Shown: positions 21,330 through 33,124 of the stretch, piece by piece | Numbering within the stretch: the first letter of the stretch is position 1 | Layout of the letters: every line of letters starts with the position of its first letter | Source of the DNA: Mesocentrotus franciscanus | Lineage: Eukaryota > Echinodermata > Echinoidea > Camarodonta > Strongylocentrotidae | Assembly: GCA_037976565.1 (NCBI GenBank) | Contig: CP137672.1 | Location: 31,191,218-31,255,217, forward strand | Length of the DNA stretch: 64,000 bases | Direction: 5' to 3' | Program-made: the position numbers and the translations under genes | The notes under the pieces: model-generated | The model's database searches: none | Told to the model about the DNA's origin: nothing | What the model saw: only the letters and a program-made list of their open reading frames with translations

Positions 21330-23650
21330 ATTACATATAACACACAATAGTGTGAAGTATCCCTATCATAATAGACGAGTCAAACGTAAAAAAGGCTCTA
21401 GAAAAATATTCCATGATGGCGTTTTGGGGTAAAGCATGGTATCCATGCTAAAACTCTCGCAAAATACCAAGGAATAAGATACGGGTGGATAACACGCGCA
21501 TTTTGTTATTTAAAAAATGTCATTTTGGGCTCAAAAGTCGAAAGAATGTCAAATTCATGATTTCTTTATTTTTGGACCGAATATGAATTATCTGATAAAG
21601 AAATTTCAATTGCTATAATTTCATTATGAGTTTAAAGTAATAAACCTGTTTAATATACATTTGAATGTTGGATATTACACACACAATGTATGGCGCAATG
21701 AAACCTAAAAGTGTGATTTACTCAGAATATGGTGTTATAAGAACTAATTATATTTCAATGTTTTTTACACACCATAAATCTGTCCATTGAAACAGTTTTT
21801 CTTGATTAAACATATATAATATATGTCGTATGCCATACATCAGATAATGTTGTGGATAAGTCATTTTGTTATCCCCAAAGAAATGATGTCATTTTACAGG
21901 ATGCGCATTCTTGGTATACATGATTGTACCGTATACGGCGATTCCCACATATTACCAGTACGAGTATATTGGCCAAAAACTGAAAAGGCACACAACCACC
22001 GGAGACACAAAATTTGTTGTGTTATTTAGGACCCTTCCCTATCAGAATGGGTTTCTTAGCCCTCACGTTTGTGGTGGGTGTGACCACTAAGTCTATTACC
22101 ACCGCTGCCTCCAGAGGAGTCTTATGGATATATAACAGTTATATTTTGTAGCATTTCATATTTAATTTACATTTGATGGTTTAACATTTTGCTTTCCATA
22201 CCATATGATTTACATCCCTTTTGCATCTCATTTATTTTTCAACTCATGACCTCCATTAATTCCCCTCTCCACCTTCACACATCACTCTCATTGCCATTGC
22301 CACACCTTGTTTCTTCCATTCCATTTCCACCCCTCATGCTACCATTTCCATTCCATTTTCACTTCACATTGTTCTTTTGTTCAGTTCTCATTTCTATTCA
22401 GGCACTCCTAAATTATAACCATTCCATACTGTCTAATGGGTTTTCCTTCTCCATGGGTTCTCCCATTATCTTCTACTATTCCATTTTTATTTTTCTGATT
22501 GGTTCTTCATTTATGATGTCACTAATGTTCTGATCTGCTAAAATTGAATTTTCTGATCTAGTCAATACATCTTTTTGTTTTTGTCTCTTTTAATTAGACT
22601 AAGCTGTTTATTTGAGAGCAAGAGTTTATAAGTTGATTTTAGCATGACTTTAGTATAAGAGCAGAGTCTGCGACACTCAATTCATGATTATAAAGCGTAT
22701 TTTGGGTGTCAGTGTCACAATCTATGAACGCATGAAGTGGATATTCATAACAACATATTTCAACGGGTTTAATTTCATGTTGTTCTGTTCTGTCCACTCT
22801 TCAAGCTCATTTGCACTGTTTTGTATGGTAGAAGGTTCATTTACTTTCCTGCACTCCAGTAGTGATAGGTTGTCTATGTAATTCTAGTTGGGATGTTCAC
22901 GAATGAAAGCAGAGTTGGTAGGTCAAGAAACTCAATATTACGACTAAAAAGAATGTCTTCATAACATGCCCAGTTATGCACGTGAACACCCGTACTCAGG
23001 TCACGTGTGTGAGCAATTTAGCCGGGCAATTCCTCAAGAACGAGAATCATATAGGCCTATATTTGCAATTATATTTGATGGGATGTAAGAAATATAGAAG
23101 TTAGCATCGGACAGGAAAAAATCATCATCGTTATCCAAACTATTTTTCAAATAACATAAACTTCTCATGTTTTGAGGTCACATGTATGAAATAAGAATTA
23201 CTTAAAGGAAGAATAGCAACGAGTACAGACATATACTTAAAGCTGTCCTTAACAAAGCGTGAGACTTATTATTCTTACCCAATTATGCATATTAATTATT
23301 TACATAGTGCTTATTCAAATGACCGAGGAAAGGTTTGATTTCACTTCATAGTGGTGACAACTATCAAAGCTCAATCATCTGATGGAAAAAGTGTGAATGT
23401 TTCGTTTACTTTGATTTATTCCAATATAATTTTCATCGTAAATATTAGCGTAATTGGAACTTCAATTTTCAAACAATTTTGCTCCATGTAAGTTTAGGCA
23501 TTACTCTTCAAGAATATACTTTTCACAAAAATTGCAAGAATAAACTTGAATTTTATCAAGTTTTTTCACCTTACAAAGAATGGCCTATACCGTATAATCA
23601 TTTATCCGATATCAATTTCATTTAATGTATGAACCCAATAATAAAGCAAA
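21330..23650. other. Intergenic region, no gene recognised
   Basis: AT-rich. A CT-rich open frame at 22189-22533 consists of repeated ccattccatttcc-like words and is not convincing as protein. No RNA genes were seen. Confidence 0.5.
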
Positions 23651-23653
23651 CCA

Positions 23654-23792
23654 GGACCCCGCCTTATAAACAGTTGCGAATAGTCGCAACTTATATGCGA
23701 TTGATATCAATTGCAGCTATGTTCATAAGAGATAAGAGACTGCAAACTTGCGACCGATTCGGATCAATCGCAACTGTTTATAAGATGGGACC
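23654..23792. mobile_element. Palindromic MITE ending GGACCCCGCCTTATAAACAG
   Basis: The left end GGACCCCGCCTTATAAACAG and the right end CTGTTTATAAGATGGGACC are inverse. Inner repeats of GTTGCGA / TCGCAAC add further pairing. At 139 bp it is non-coding. Confidence 0.75.
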
Positions 23793-23939
23793 TAGAACTC
23801 TATTTTTCAAAGTTTCTTTCAAGGCTTTTCCAAACACCGTCCATTCTCTGCACTGGTAACTCAATCTTGTAATAATTCTGCTCTCTCTTTTGTGGGTGGC
23901 GGCAGGGACGTCGCTGTCGGGATTGTGTCGGTAAAATTG

Positions 23940-24240
23940 CGATGCCGTCGGGAAAAATGAGAAAAGGAGGAGGGGAAAAAAGAGAGGGAAAGGGAAAGAA
24001 AAGAAAAAAAAGAAAAGGAAAAGAAAGGAAAGAGAAAGGAAAGAAAGAGAAAAAAGAAAAAGAGGAAGGAGAAGAAAGGAAGGAAGGAAAAGAGAGAAAA
24101 GAAAGAAAAGGAGAAAAGGAAAAAAAAGAAGAAAAAAAAAAGAGAAAAAGAAAACAAAAGAAACGGGGGTGAAAGAGAGGAGAGAGAGGGGTAAGAGCTG
24201 AGAGAGGAGGGGTTGGAGTAAGAGAGAGAGAGGGGGTTGT
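23940..24240. repeat. Purine (GA) tract
   Basis: About 300 bp of almost pure A/G on the + strand (gaaaggaaagagaaagg type). The open frames on both strands, Lys/Glu-rich on + and Phe/Ser-rich on -, are composition artefacts. A tract this long can form triplex H-DNA. Confidence 0.9.
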
Positions 24241-24404
24241 TGGGTAGAGTCGCCTCGTCGAGGGAGCAAGAAAGATACGCATAGGATTATGTTGCTGTGT
24301 CGGTCGATCATCGTGTATTATATCAATGCAGAAGTTTGAAGGCGGTGAGATGTATTATATCGGTCGGCCGGCAAATTTTCCCTATATATACTACGAACTG
24401 TGAC

Positions 24405-25665
24405 TTTTTATCAGACTAAGAAACCAAAAGTGGAAATTCAGACAATGATTTAGAGTCGAGGACGGTACAACGAACCGTCTTCTTTCTCTAATAATTTAAT
24501 GAAACGACAAAGTTTCCGCGCTTCGCGCGGGAGGGGGGAACTGAATTCAGACAAGGATTTAGAGTCGGGAACGGTAAAACGAATCGTTTTCTTTCTCGAA
24601 TAATTTAATGAAACGTCAAAGCTTCCGCGTTTCGCGCGGGATGGGGGAAACTGAATTCAGACAAGGATTAAACGTCGAGAAAGGTACAACGAATCGTCTT
24701 CTTTCTTTAAAAATTTAATGAAACGTCAAAGCTTTCGAGCTTTGCGCGGTAGGGGAAAATATGGATTCAGACAAGGATTTAGAGTAATAATTCAATGAAA
24801 CGTCAAAGCTTCCGCGGCGAAACTGAATTCTGACAAGGATTGAGAGTCGAAAACAGTATTTTTTTCCTTCTCTAATAATTTAATAACCGTCAAAGCTTCC
24901 GCGCTTCGCGCGGGAGGGGGAAACTGAATTCAGACAAGGATTAAAAGTCGAGAACGGTACAACAAATCGTCTTCCTTCTCTAATGATTTAATGAAACGTC
25001 AAAGCTTTCGCGCGGAGGGGGCGAAAATGAATTCAAATAAGGATAAAGAGTAATAATTTAATGAAACATGAATGCTTCCGTGCTTTGCGCGGGAGGAGGA
25101 AAACGAATTCAGACAAGGATCAAGAGTAAAGAACGGTACAACGAATCGCCTTCTTTCTCTAATAATTTAATGAAACGTCAAAGCTTTCGCGCTTTGCGCG
25201 GGAGGAGCGAAAATAAATTCAAACAAGAATTACGAGTAATAATTTAATGAAACATCAATGCTTTCGCGCTTCGCGCGGTAGGGGCGAAAATGAATTAAAA
25301 CAAGGATTACGAGTAAAATTTAATAAAACGTCAAAGCTTTTGCGCTTCGCGCGGGAGGAGCAAAAATGAATTCAAACAAGGATTAAGAGTAATAATTATT
25401 TTAATGAAACATCAATGTTCCCGCGCTTCGCGCGGGAGGGGACTGAATTCAGATAAGTATTAAGAGTAGAGAACGGTACAACGAATCGTCTTCTTTCTCT
25501 AATTATTTAATGAAACGTCATAGCTTCCGCGCTTCGCGTGGGAGGGGCGAAACAATAATTAAGAGTCGGGAACCGTACAACGAATCGTCTTCTTTCCCTA
25601 ATAAATTAATGAAAAGACGAAGCTTCCGCGCCTCCCGCGGGAGGGGGAAACAACCCCTCCCTGCA
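24405..25665 (+). repeat. Satellite array, about 13 units of 75-110 bp
   Basis: The full unit reads roughly: gaattcagacaaggattaag, agtcgagaacggtacaacga, atcgtcttctttctctaa, taatttaatgaaacgtcaaa, gcttccgcgcttcgcgcggg, aggggaaact. Tags such as TTTAATGAAAC recur near 24494, 24604, 24714, 24789, 24878, 24984, 25055, 25166, 25244, 25317, 25400, 25507 and 25605. Short units (about 75 bp) lack the ACGGTACAACGAATCG segment. The CGCGCTTCGCGCG core is a perfect CpG-rich palindrome. Confidence 0.9.
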
Positions 25666-25847
25666 CCTACCCCCTATAGGGAGCGCGCTATGTAAGTGAT
25701 TTGCACGCGAACCTCAAATAAAATCATAGCAACGCGCTTCCCTCTCTTGCGTCCTTCTTACCTCGAATGTAATGTACATGACTGTATATACCTCGATTAT
25801 AGAGAAAATAATCACTGATATCGCTGAAATCATTTTCTTCTTCTTCG

Positions 25848-25948
25848 TAGTAGTAGTAGTAGTAGTAGTACAGTAGGAGTATTAGTAGTAGTAGTAGTAG
25901 CAGTACGATCATTATTATTATTATTACTATTATTATCATTATTATTGT
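25848..25948. repeat. AGT/ATT trinucleotide microsatellite
   Basis: (AGT)n followed by (ATT)n with interruptions. Simple sequence only. Confidence 0.9.
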
Positions 25949-26034
25949 TTTAAAGGCACAATATCTAATTATCATACCCATCATGACATTATTTTGAAAG
26001 TACCTTTAGCTGTAGGACGATGTGTACATTTCAT

Positions 26035-27720
26035 TAAAATGGCGACACCAGGAGGCCATTAATCAGATAAAATGACATATGAATCGGATTCTCTGTACTT
26101 TTAAACACAATAATAATAATATAAACCTCCATTATTCAAGTCCTATTAAAATTCAGGTCAAATGCCAACATTTCCTTGATATCAATTCAATGAAATAATA
26201 TCAGAATCAGATTCTCTGTACCTATTAACTCAATAAATGTAAAAACTTTTAAGATAGCCCTTTTCGTTTTGAATACACTGAGATTGTAAACCTATTAAGG
26301 CGGTCATATTGGACTTTACCAAAATGAAGGCCACAGGGCCGGGCGCCCTTCTTCACATCAAATCAATAGAATATCATCAGGATCAGATTCCCTGTTCCTG
26401 AAAACCCCATAACTATTGAATCTTATTACTTTATCAAACCATGAGCTCTAATGGGCTGCCATTTTGGATTCAGTTTAGTGGTTTGGGGGTGAGCATTTCT
26501 TGACATCGAATCGATTAATAACATCAGAATCGGATTCTCCATACCTCAGGGCTGCCAACTCTCACGCAATCTGCGTGAGTCTCACGCAATTCACCCAATT
26601 CTCACGCTCTCACGCTGATCATAGGAATTCTCACGCTGAACCCCGAAAATAGAAACTAAAAAAAAAAAAATGTCTATTAGATCTAGATCTATATCGGATA
26701 TTCAATATCCCTGCCGAAAGTTTCAACATTTTTTTAACCACACATGCGCAAAGCTAAACCATCAATGCAAATTGGTTTCGGTTTGCCGCGCAAAGACAAG
26801 ATAGTGAATTGCGATTGGCTTATCCTGCGTGTGCGAGTGACGTCGTCACTTTACTATGAAGCGGGGTTTTGTGCGAGACACGACAAGCGAGTGTCGATGC
26901 CATGGCCTGTCATCGCTGTACATCGCGCCCGGCCCGGCCCGGGTGGCTCAGTGTTTGCGATCGGATAATGGGCCTGGGCTGTCCTCTTTAGCCCTCTACG
27001 ACCAGAGAGTAAGGTCATCCTGAAGTGCAAATTATCTCAAGATTAACTGGGTGAGAGGTATACTTATTTTGAAGAATGAAAATTATGCAGTATTGATTTA
27101 TTTATTTTTAGTATTTTTTATAGATTCATTATATCTATTTATTAATTTTTATATTATTTTTATATATCTATTTATTTTTAGTATGCATGTTCCTGTTGAG
27201 TAAGGATTTGTCCATTTTGTTACAGATAATCATAGGTTGAGGTTCAACTGCTAAGCTTATAAAGACAGTTGATTTGGAATAATGCACTTACAAATGTGGA
27301 AGTTTGTATTTTTCAAGGTCAGTGTACTTCATGAAATCAATTAACCTATTTGAATCCTGCCTTATGTATTTGTGGAATCAGGGTTAAAGTATGCACCAGA
27401 TTGCACCATTTCAATTGCTAAATTATAAAGCTCCCTACCGTGGAAGGGGACACCCCCTTCCACACCATCCCTCGGGCGCTTCGCGCCCTCGGGCTTGGTC
27501 GCTTTGCTCCCTCGCAATGTCTCACTCCAAACTCTTTCCAAAGGTTGGCAGCCCTGCATACCTTAAGCCTCATAATTGTACAAAATTTCAGTAGTATAGC
27601 CCTTTTCATTTGAAAATTCAGCTCGACATCTGGTGGCCACTTAACTGGATGTGACAAAAATGGCGGCCCCATGCAGGGGGCGCCCTTCTTGGCGTCCGTC
27701 AAGAAACTTCTTCTTCTTCT
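26035..27720 (+). repeat. Degenerate tandem array, split by a transposon
   Basis: Units of about 115-175 bp share atcagaatcggattctctgt acct, a segment like aaaatggcggcc with gggcgcccttctt, and tatagcccttttcgtttga. Copies start near 26035, 26160, 26330 and 26470 and resume at 27557-27710. The 1-kb element at 26547-27556 interrupts one unit. Confidence 0.65.
26547..27556. mobile_element. Non-autonomous hAT-like element with 7-bp target duplication
   Basis: The left terminus CAGGGCTGCCAAC and the right terminus GTTGGCAGCCCTG are exact inverses. Both are bounded by CATACCT (26540-26546 and 27557-27563). A CAGGG start fits hAT elements, which normally make 8-bp duplications, so one base may be lost or mis-sequenced. 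The interior (1,010 bp) holds a CTCACGC repeat cluster near the left end, a CpG-rich patch at 26740-26960, and no transposase. Confidence 0.75.
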
Positions 27721-27730
27721 TCTGTTTTGA

Positions 27731-28310
27731 TTTAAAGCCCAAGTCCACTCCGATTTTCAAAAATTATAACATGTTGTAAATAAATCAAAGGTTAAAACTG
27801 CCAAATATCACGGGCGTACTTCAATCAGGTGATTTTTAAGAGCGATTTTTGTTTCGGGTATTTCGAGCAAAACATTTATATTGCTGTACGGATGTGACGT
27901 ATGCTCCTCACAACGAAAGTGACAGCGGTATACATTCTGACAATAGGCTATTTTCGTAATGTAACCAAATTTAATGCATACGTCTTTGTGAAGTGCCTCT
28001 ATACAAACTATTTCATTCACCTGATAAGAATAATAGTGTTTCATTATTCTTATCAGGTGAATGAAATAGTTTGTATCGAGGCACTTCACAAAGACGTATG
28101 CATTAAATTTGGTTACATTACGAATCTGTGTTGTGAGGACCCTACGTCACAACCGACTCGCTCATTAACTTGTTTTTTGCTCATTAAAAAAAAAATATTA
28201 AAAATAAATCAGAGCACCATTTTCCAAAACCAAGTTATATTTGGGCTTTTTAGATTTTTGTCTATCTAATCAGCTCAACTTTTCAGTGGAGTGGACTTGT
28301 ACTTTAATGG
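27731..28310. mobile_element. 580-bp foldback element with TTAA-like ends
   Basis: The outer ends TTAAAGCCCAAGTCCACTCC and GGAGTGGACTTGTACTTTAA are inverse. Inside, a near-perfect palindrome (27893-28150) pairs attttcgtaatgtaaccaaa through cacctgataagaataat with its inverse, with a loop of about 8 nt near 28037. Open frames here are mirror images of each other. TTAA ends suggest a piggyBac-type MITE, which is an inference. Confidence 0.8.
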
Positions 28311-29088
28311 CAATTAGTCAGTTGTGACTATTGTCGCCAAATTACTTTACGTCACGTGATTATATCTCTCATTTTTTATTTTATTTGTTTTTAATTTTAA
28401 TTTTAATTTTGTATTCATCTATCATTTTAGGATATTATCGAAAAATAGTATCGAAAAAGTAACTCACTAAATTGACCATACTCCCCCACTCAGTTTCACA
28501 TAGCGCTTGCCCTGCCCTTGTCTACTAGAACGATGCCATCTTACCATTTTCGGCGTACCTAGGTAACTCAGGCATAGGCTAGGGGGCGTTTGTGCACCTA
28601 AGTGTTCTGAGGGGTCCATATATATTCAATCTCAAAATTTGACAATAAGACAAAATGTATTAAAGCAAAAAATTCGTGGGCTTGGTTAGTGTTACTATAC
28701 AGTGCGGATTATTTATTATATAGACATCAACAACCTATATAAATATGCATATTACATACATATTAATGTCTCTATATTTATCTACGTACGTTATCATGCG
28801 GGCTTGTCAAAAATAAAATAGTATGGTATGGCCAAATTTGGTGCTTTTAGAACAATCTGAATTAAAAAAATCCCTTACATCCCCCACTATTGTGGACAAT
28901 CTCGCACTAGATCAGCTATAATATCTCACAGGTAACCATCCTTTGGACAATCACTCACTCAGGATGATCTCCCATGTCATGAGAACAACCACCCTCAAAG
29001 ACAACAATTAACCTTTTGAACAGGCAAATGGTGCAGATAATCACCCACTGCACACCAATCAACCTGACTTTTGTTTTTGTCTTTTGAA

Positions 29089-29226
29089 GGATGTCTCCAG
29101 AACGTACAAGGAAGAGCAAAAGTTGGTCCAGGTGTCCTTGATAGAGGGTCGTAAAGCCTATGTTGCCTTCAATCTAGAAAACAGATGGAACTCATACAGG
29201 CCATTGTCAATACGTTTGTCATAGGA
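29089..29226 (+). other. Candidate 5' non-coding exon of the RNFT gene
   Basis: A strong acceptor (gtcttttgaag) opens a 138-bp GC-richer block that ends at a possible donor (ggag|GTAGCA). One frame is open for about 44 codons (DVSRTYKEEQKLVQVSLIEG...) then stops, and I do not recognise it. Its position 2 kb upstream of the first RNFT coding exon fits a 5' UTR exon. Confidence 0.3.
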
Positions 29227-29397
29227 GGTAGCAACTGCAATACAGGGGTGTTTCATCAACTACCTTAATTGAATTCATTTATATCTTAAAATCAATTTTA
29301 AGGCCGAATCAATTTTAGCTTTTTAATTAAACTGATGCTGTTTCATCAAATCAATTATAACAATAGTAAGCTTTTCTTCATGCTGGAACATGGATTA

Positions 29398-29572
29398 TTG
29401 TTATCATTATTATTATATTATTAATATTATTATGATTGTCATTATCATTAATGATTGTTGTTTTTGTTATTACTATTTTTTATTGTTATCACTAATCGGT
29501 TAACTATATATAGTCTATACTATATAATAATACCATTACTGTCATTACTTTTTTATTATCATTATTATTATG

Positions 29573-29626
<54 letters not shown>

Positions 29627-29712
29627 GCTCTTATTATTATGGTTATAAGTATTAGTAGTAGGCCTAGTAGTATTAATGTTATTACTACTATAATTATTAT
29701 TATTACTGTTTT
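29398..29712. repeat. ATT/TTAT microsatellite region
   Basis: Long (TTA)n and (ATT)n runs, purest at 29561-29628. Tyr- or Ile-rich open frames here are artefacts. Confidence 0.95.
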
Positions 29713-30599
29713 CAGTGTTAAATATGCAGTGACGTCATAATTGCCTGTCACTGAAGCGATTGAGGGCACGTACGCGTATAATTATACGTCTTCTAAGTCC
29801 TACTAAATAGTAAATTGTCCATATTTTCCTATCTTATTATTCTACTCTACTGATGATTTGTGTCAATGTTTGAAGCATACTGCTGTACATTGTTTCTTTT
29901 TGTATGATGATTTAGCCTAGGCTACCAAGAATCAATAGGGTAAGTCAAATACAATTTTCCCTACAGTCCCACATGATGTTATTTGAGTTAGATCTAAGCC
30001 TAGGTTAGATACTTAATGATATCGGATCTAACAAACATTACTCGTTAGATTCTTAGAACTTCAGAGTTAGAAGTTGGAACACTCGAAGACGAAGTCATAG
30101 CATTAGATCTAGACAGAAACAATCGTCGGGTATCGTGAATAAAACAGACAATTTTCAATCATTTCAACTCACTGAGCTGAGCTGATCTGAGCTGACATTG
30201 GAAAAATTACTTTGAAATTCAATCGGAAATCTAAATAAATCTAGAAAACGGAGTAGAATCTATTGACTGTTGCCGTATTGACGTATTGTCAATCCTGTCG
30301 ATGAACCACTTTGACTTGAGCTGAGTTTGACTTGAGTTTTAGAGTAATTTAGATTGGTCAGCCTTAAAACCCAAGAAGGCGCTAATGGGGAATCATATCC
30401 ATACTTTGACCTGTAACTCCGGATCTGGCGTGGAGATACCCTACTAAAACAGACCTATACTAAAATCAAGTAAATATTCATGTTTTCTTTAAATAATGGC
30501 CATGATTTAAAAGTCGTTATGTTTCTTACCTGGATCGTGACAATTTTCTTATCTTTTGGGGAGTATTTTTCCTAAAAATGAAGACTTGTAATATACACT

Positions 30600-30717
30600 T
30601 TCTCACGGGATTCACGGCAAACTGCTGCACAATACACGAACCGACGGTAGGGTTGCGCGCGCACCCCATCTTTGGTACAGTATGCAATTGTATTGTGCAG
30701 CAGTTTTCCGTGAGAAA
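30600..30717. repeat. Hairpin repeat upstream of RNFT
   Basis: TTCTCACGGGATTCACGG..AAACTGCTGCACAATA pairs with TATTGTGCAGCAGTTTTCCG.TGAGAA around a GC-rich loop containing gttgcgcgcgcacc. Confidence 0.7.
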
Positions 30718-31091
30718 TTGCACACACATAAAATAGGAAAACCAACAAACATTTCAGAATAAACAATTTTTTCAATTTGGCACTCTCGATCACTTTCGGT
30801 AGGGAACGCTTGTAGAAAGGCTTGCGTTTGAAGTATGGTACGGTTTGCCTTGGCATGCTCTGGACCACCTCCCGAGGTGGTCCTCCATGGCACGCTTCTG
30901 GCGAGGTACGGTACGAGTACAGTTCGCATTAGGAGCATTTAAGCCCCCTCCAATATTTTGCTCTCGACCTCCAAGACAAGAAGATTGTTGAGGCCTAGTT
31001 GTACAGTCCATGTAAAGGATTGTTATTTGATTGATTGAAACAAGGATTCTTGTAATAAGCTGACAAGTTTCATCTCTGTCTATGTCAACAG

Positions 31092-31547
31092 ATACCAGTT
31101 GTTATACATGGGGAGGTAAAATGCAATTTCTGTTTCCTTGGGAGCCACAACATCGTTGAAGACCTCAATAACGCAATGGCAGTCAGTAGTATAAGGACTC
31201 AGTTCAATCATGCTCTCCAGAACATGATCCCAGGTCTCCAGACAATGGACCCACCTCCAGATGTAGAGGCCGCAGACGGACACCCGAATGAGGATGTCGT
31301 CATCGACATGCCAGACTCTGAAGGGAGGTTCCCCTCTTCTAGAGGAGGCGCAGAGGGTGGCAGGAGAGGAGGAGGAAGAGGAGGGGGTGCATCCATGGAG
31401 GAGGCAGAGCCAGAAGGAGACAGGGAGCAAAATAGAGGAGGATCCCTGGCAGACACAAACCTTTCCAACTACCTGTCAGAGGGGTCGCTGAGCTACTCCT
31501 TTTTATTCTGATCTTGGCATGCAAGTTAGCATATGACCACAGATTGG
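31092..31547 (+). CDS. RNFT1: RNFT exon 1 (5' UTR plus start; coding from 31176)
   Basis: The acceptor ctatgtcaacag lies at 31091. ATG at 31176 is the first in-frame methionine of the frame reading MAVSSIRTQFNHALQ, then DVVIDMPDSEGRF and a Gly/Arg/Glu-rich stretch. At the GGGG of 31481-31484 the frame must gain one base to continue as VAELLLLFILILACKLAYDH, the first conserved membrane span. Without that the frame stops at 31511. The donor is GTAAGA and the exon ends in phase 1. Confidence 0.8.
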
Positions 31548-33091
31548 GTAAGAATATACATTTGTCAGAAATACCTGCTTGTACAAGCTGTCATGTGTTC
31601 TGATTTGAAACCAAGATATGAGAGAAATTTTAATTATTTTACTATAAAGTATCTTTTTGAAGGTATGTTCATGTCAGATGCACTATCATTTTTAGAAAAC
31701 ATTCAAACTTGCTGTATTTGTGGAACATTATTTTGAAATTTACATGCCATTTATTACGGATAGGTTCATATCAGTTGCGTTGTCATTCTTAGAAACTGTT
31801 TAAACTTGCTGTATTTGTGGAACATCATTTGGAATTAATAGGCAATTGTAAAAAAAAATTGTAATTTTTAGTGAATAGGTAATCAATTGTTTTGGGGTTG
31901 AAAGATCCTTTTAAAGATGTTAGATTTTAGGCAAAGGAGATTAATTTACTGGAGCACTGGTTGTGCATATTATAACCAATATGAAAAGCCAAAAAGCAGC
32001 CAACATTGGCATTGGCTGGAATAAAACGTATAAGGCACTATTTCGTTTTTTCAACAGCTGTTCCAAAATTATTGAATATTTGTGGGGCACCACCAATATT
32101 AGAAATGGTTATATCTATGGACATTTCAGCCGATTTTGATCAAACAAAGATGTTTTTGTCATTTAAATTGTATGTTCTTTCAAATTTGACACTCAGTTTT
32201 AAAAAAATTATTTTGTGTAGCGCCCTCTGCAACAAAACTCAACTAGACCTTTCCCTTTAAGCTTTTGAAGAAGGTTTTATTTCATTTTACATGCATGTTA
32301 GTGTTTTAGTACATGTAGATTCTGGCTCATGGGGGAGACCATTATAAGCAAATTGTATGAAATATCTTTTTTCCATAAATGCACTTGACAGGATTGACAG
32401 TATTCCTTGGTCTAATTGGAACATTTGTACATCATAGTAGCAGTGTTAAGAGAGAAATTGAATTGAAGGTAAGTTGAACCCCACACGTTTTCTAAATGTA
32501 GAATGCTCCTTGCTCTGTTATCAAAATGGGGTCAAGCCAAATTCCCTGTCATTTTCTTTCCATACCCTACATTCCCTTGATGTACCACCATCACTATATT
32601 CCCCATCTTTTTTTTCATATTCCTTTTTTTCCATTTTCGTATGCTCTCTTGTCACCCCCTGTTTGCCTATCTGTTCCTGTGTTCCCCCATAGAGATACTA
32701 CATCATGTACTGTATATATGCTATAAAAGCATATACTATTATTATTATCATTATTATTATTATCATTAGTAGTAGTAGTAGTAGTATTTCTATTGTTGTT
32801 AGTTTTATTAGTAGTAGTAGTATGATTATTATTTCTATTGTTGTTAGTATTATTATTATTATTATTAATATCAATATTATTATTATATTATTATCACTAT
32901 TAATTTGTCTTTCCTTCTTCTTTTTCTCTTCTCTTCGTCACTTTTCTGGCCCTATCCCTACTTGCCAATGTCCTTAAACATATATCCTATTGTTATCATG
33001 GTTGTTTGATGAAGGTTTGACAGTATAGTGTATTGTGTTGACAAAATTATAATCATTCACATATGACATTGTAAAACTTCAATTTTTTTTA

Positions 33092-33124
<33 letters not shown>

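Noticed and set aside
22189..22533. 114-codon Pro/Phe/His-rich frame
   Set aside because: Low-complexity CT-rich sequence with repeated ccattcca words and no splice or homology context.
23778..24311. 177-codon Phe/Ser/Leu-rich minus frame and Lys/Glu-rich plus frame
   Set aside because: Both come from a pure purine/pyrimidine tract; composition alone explains them.
27808..28269. Two similar open frames of 93 and 122 codons on opposite strands
   Set aside because: They are mirror images generated by the foldback palindrome, not two homologous genes.
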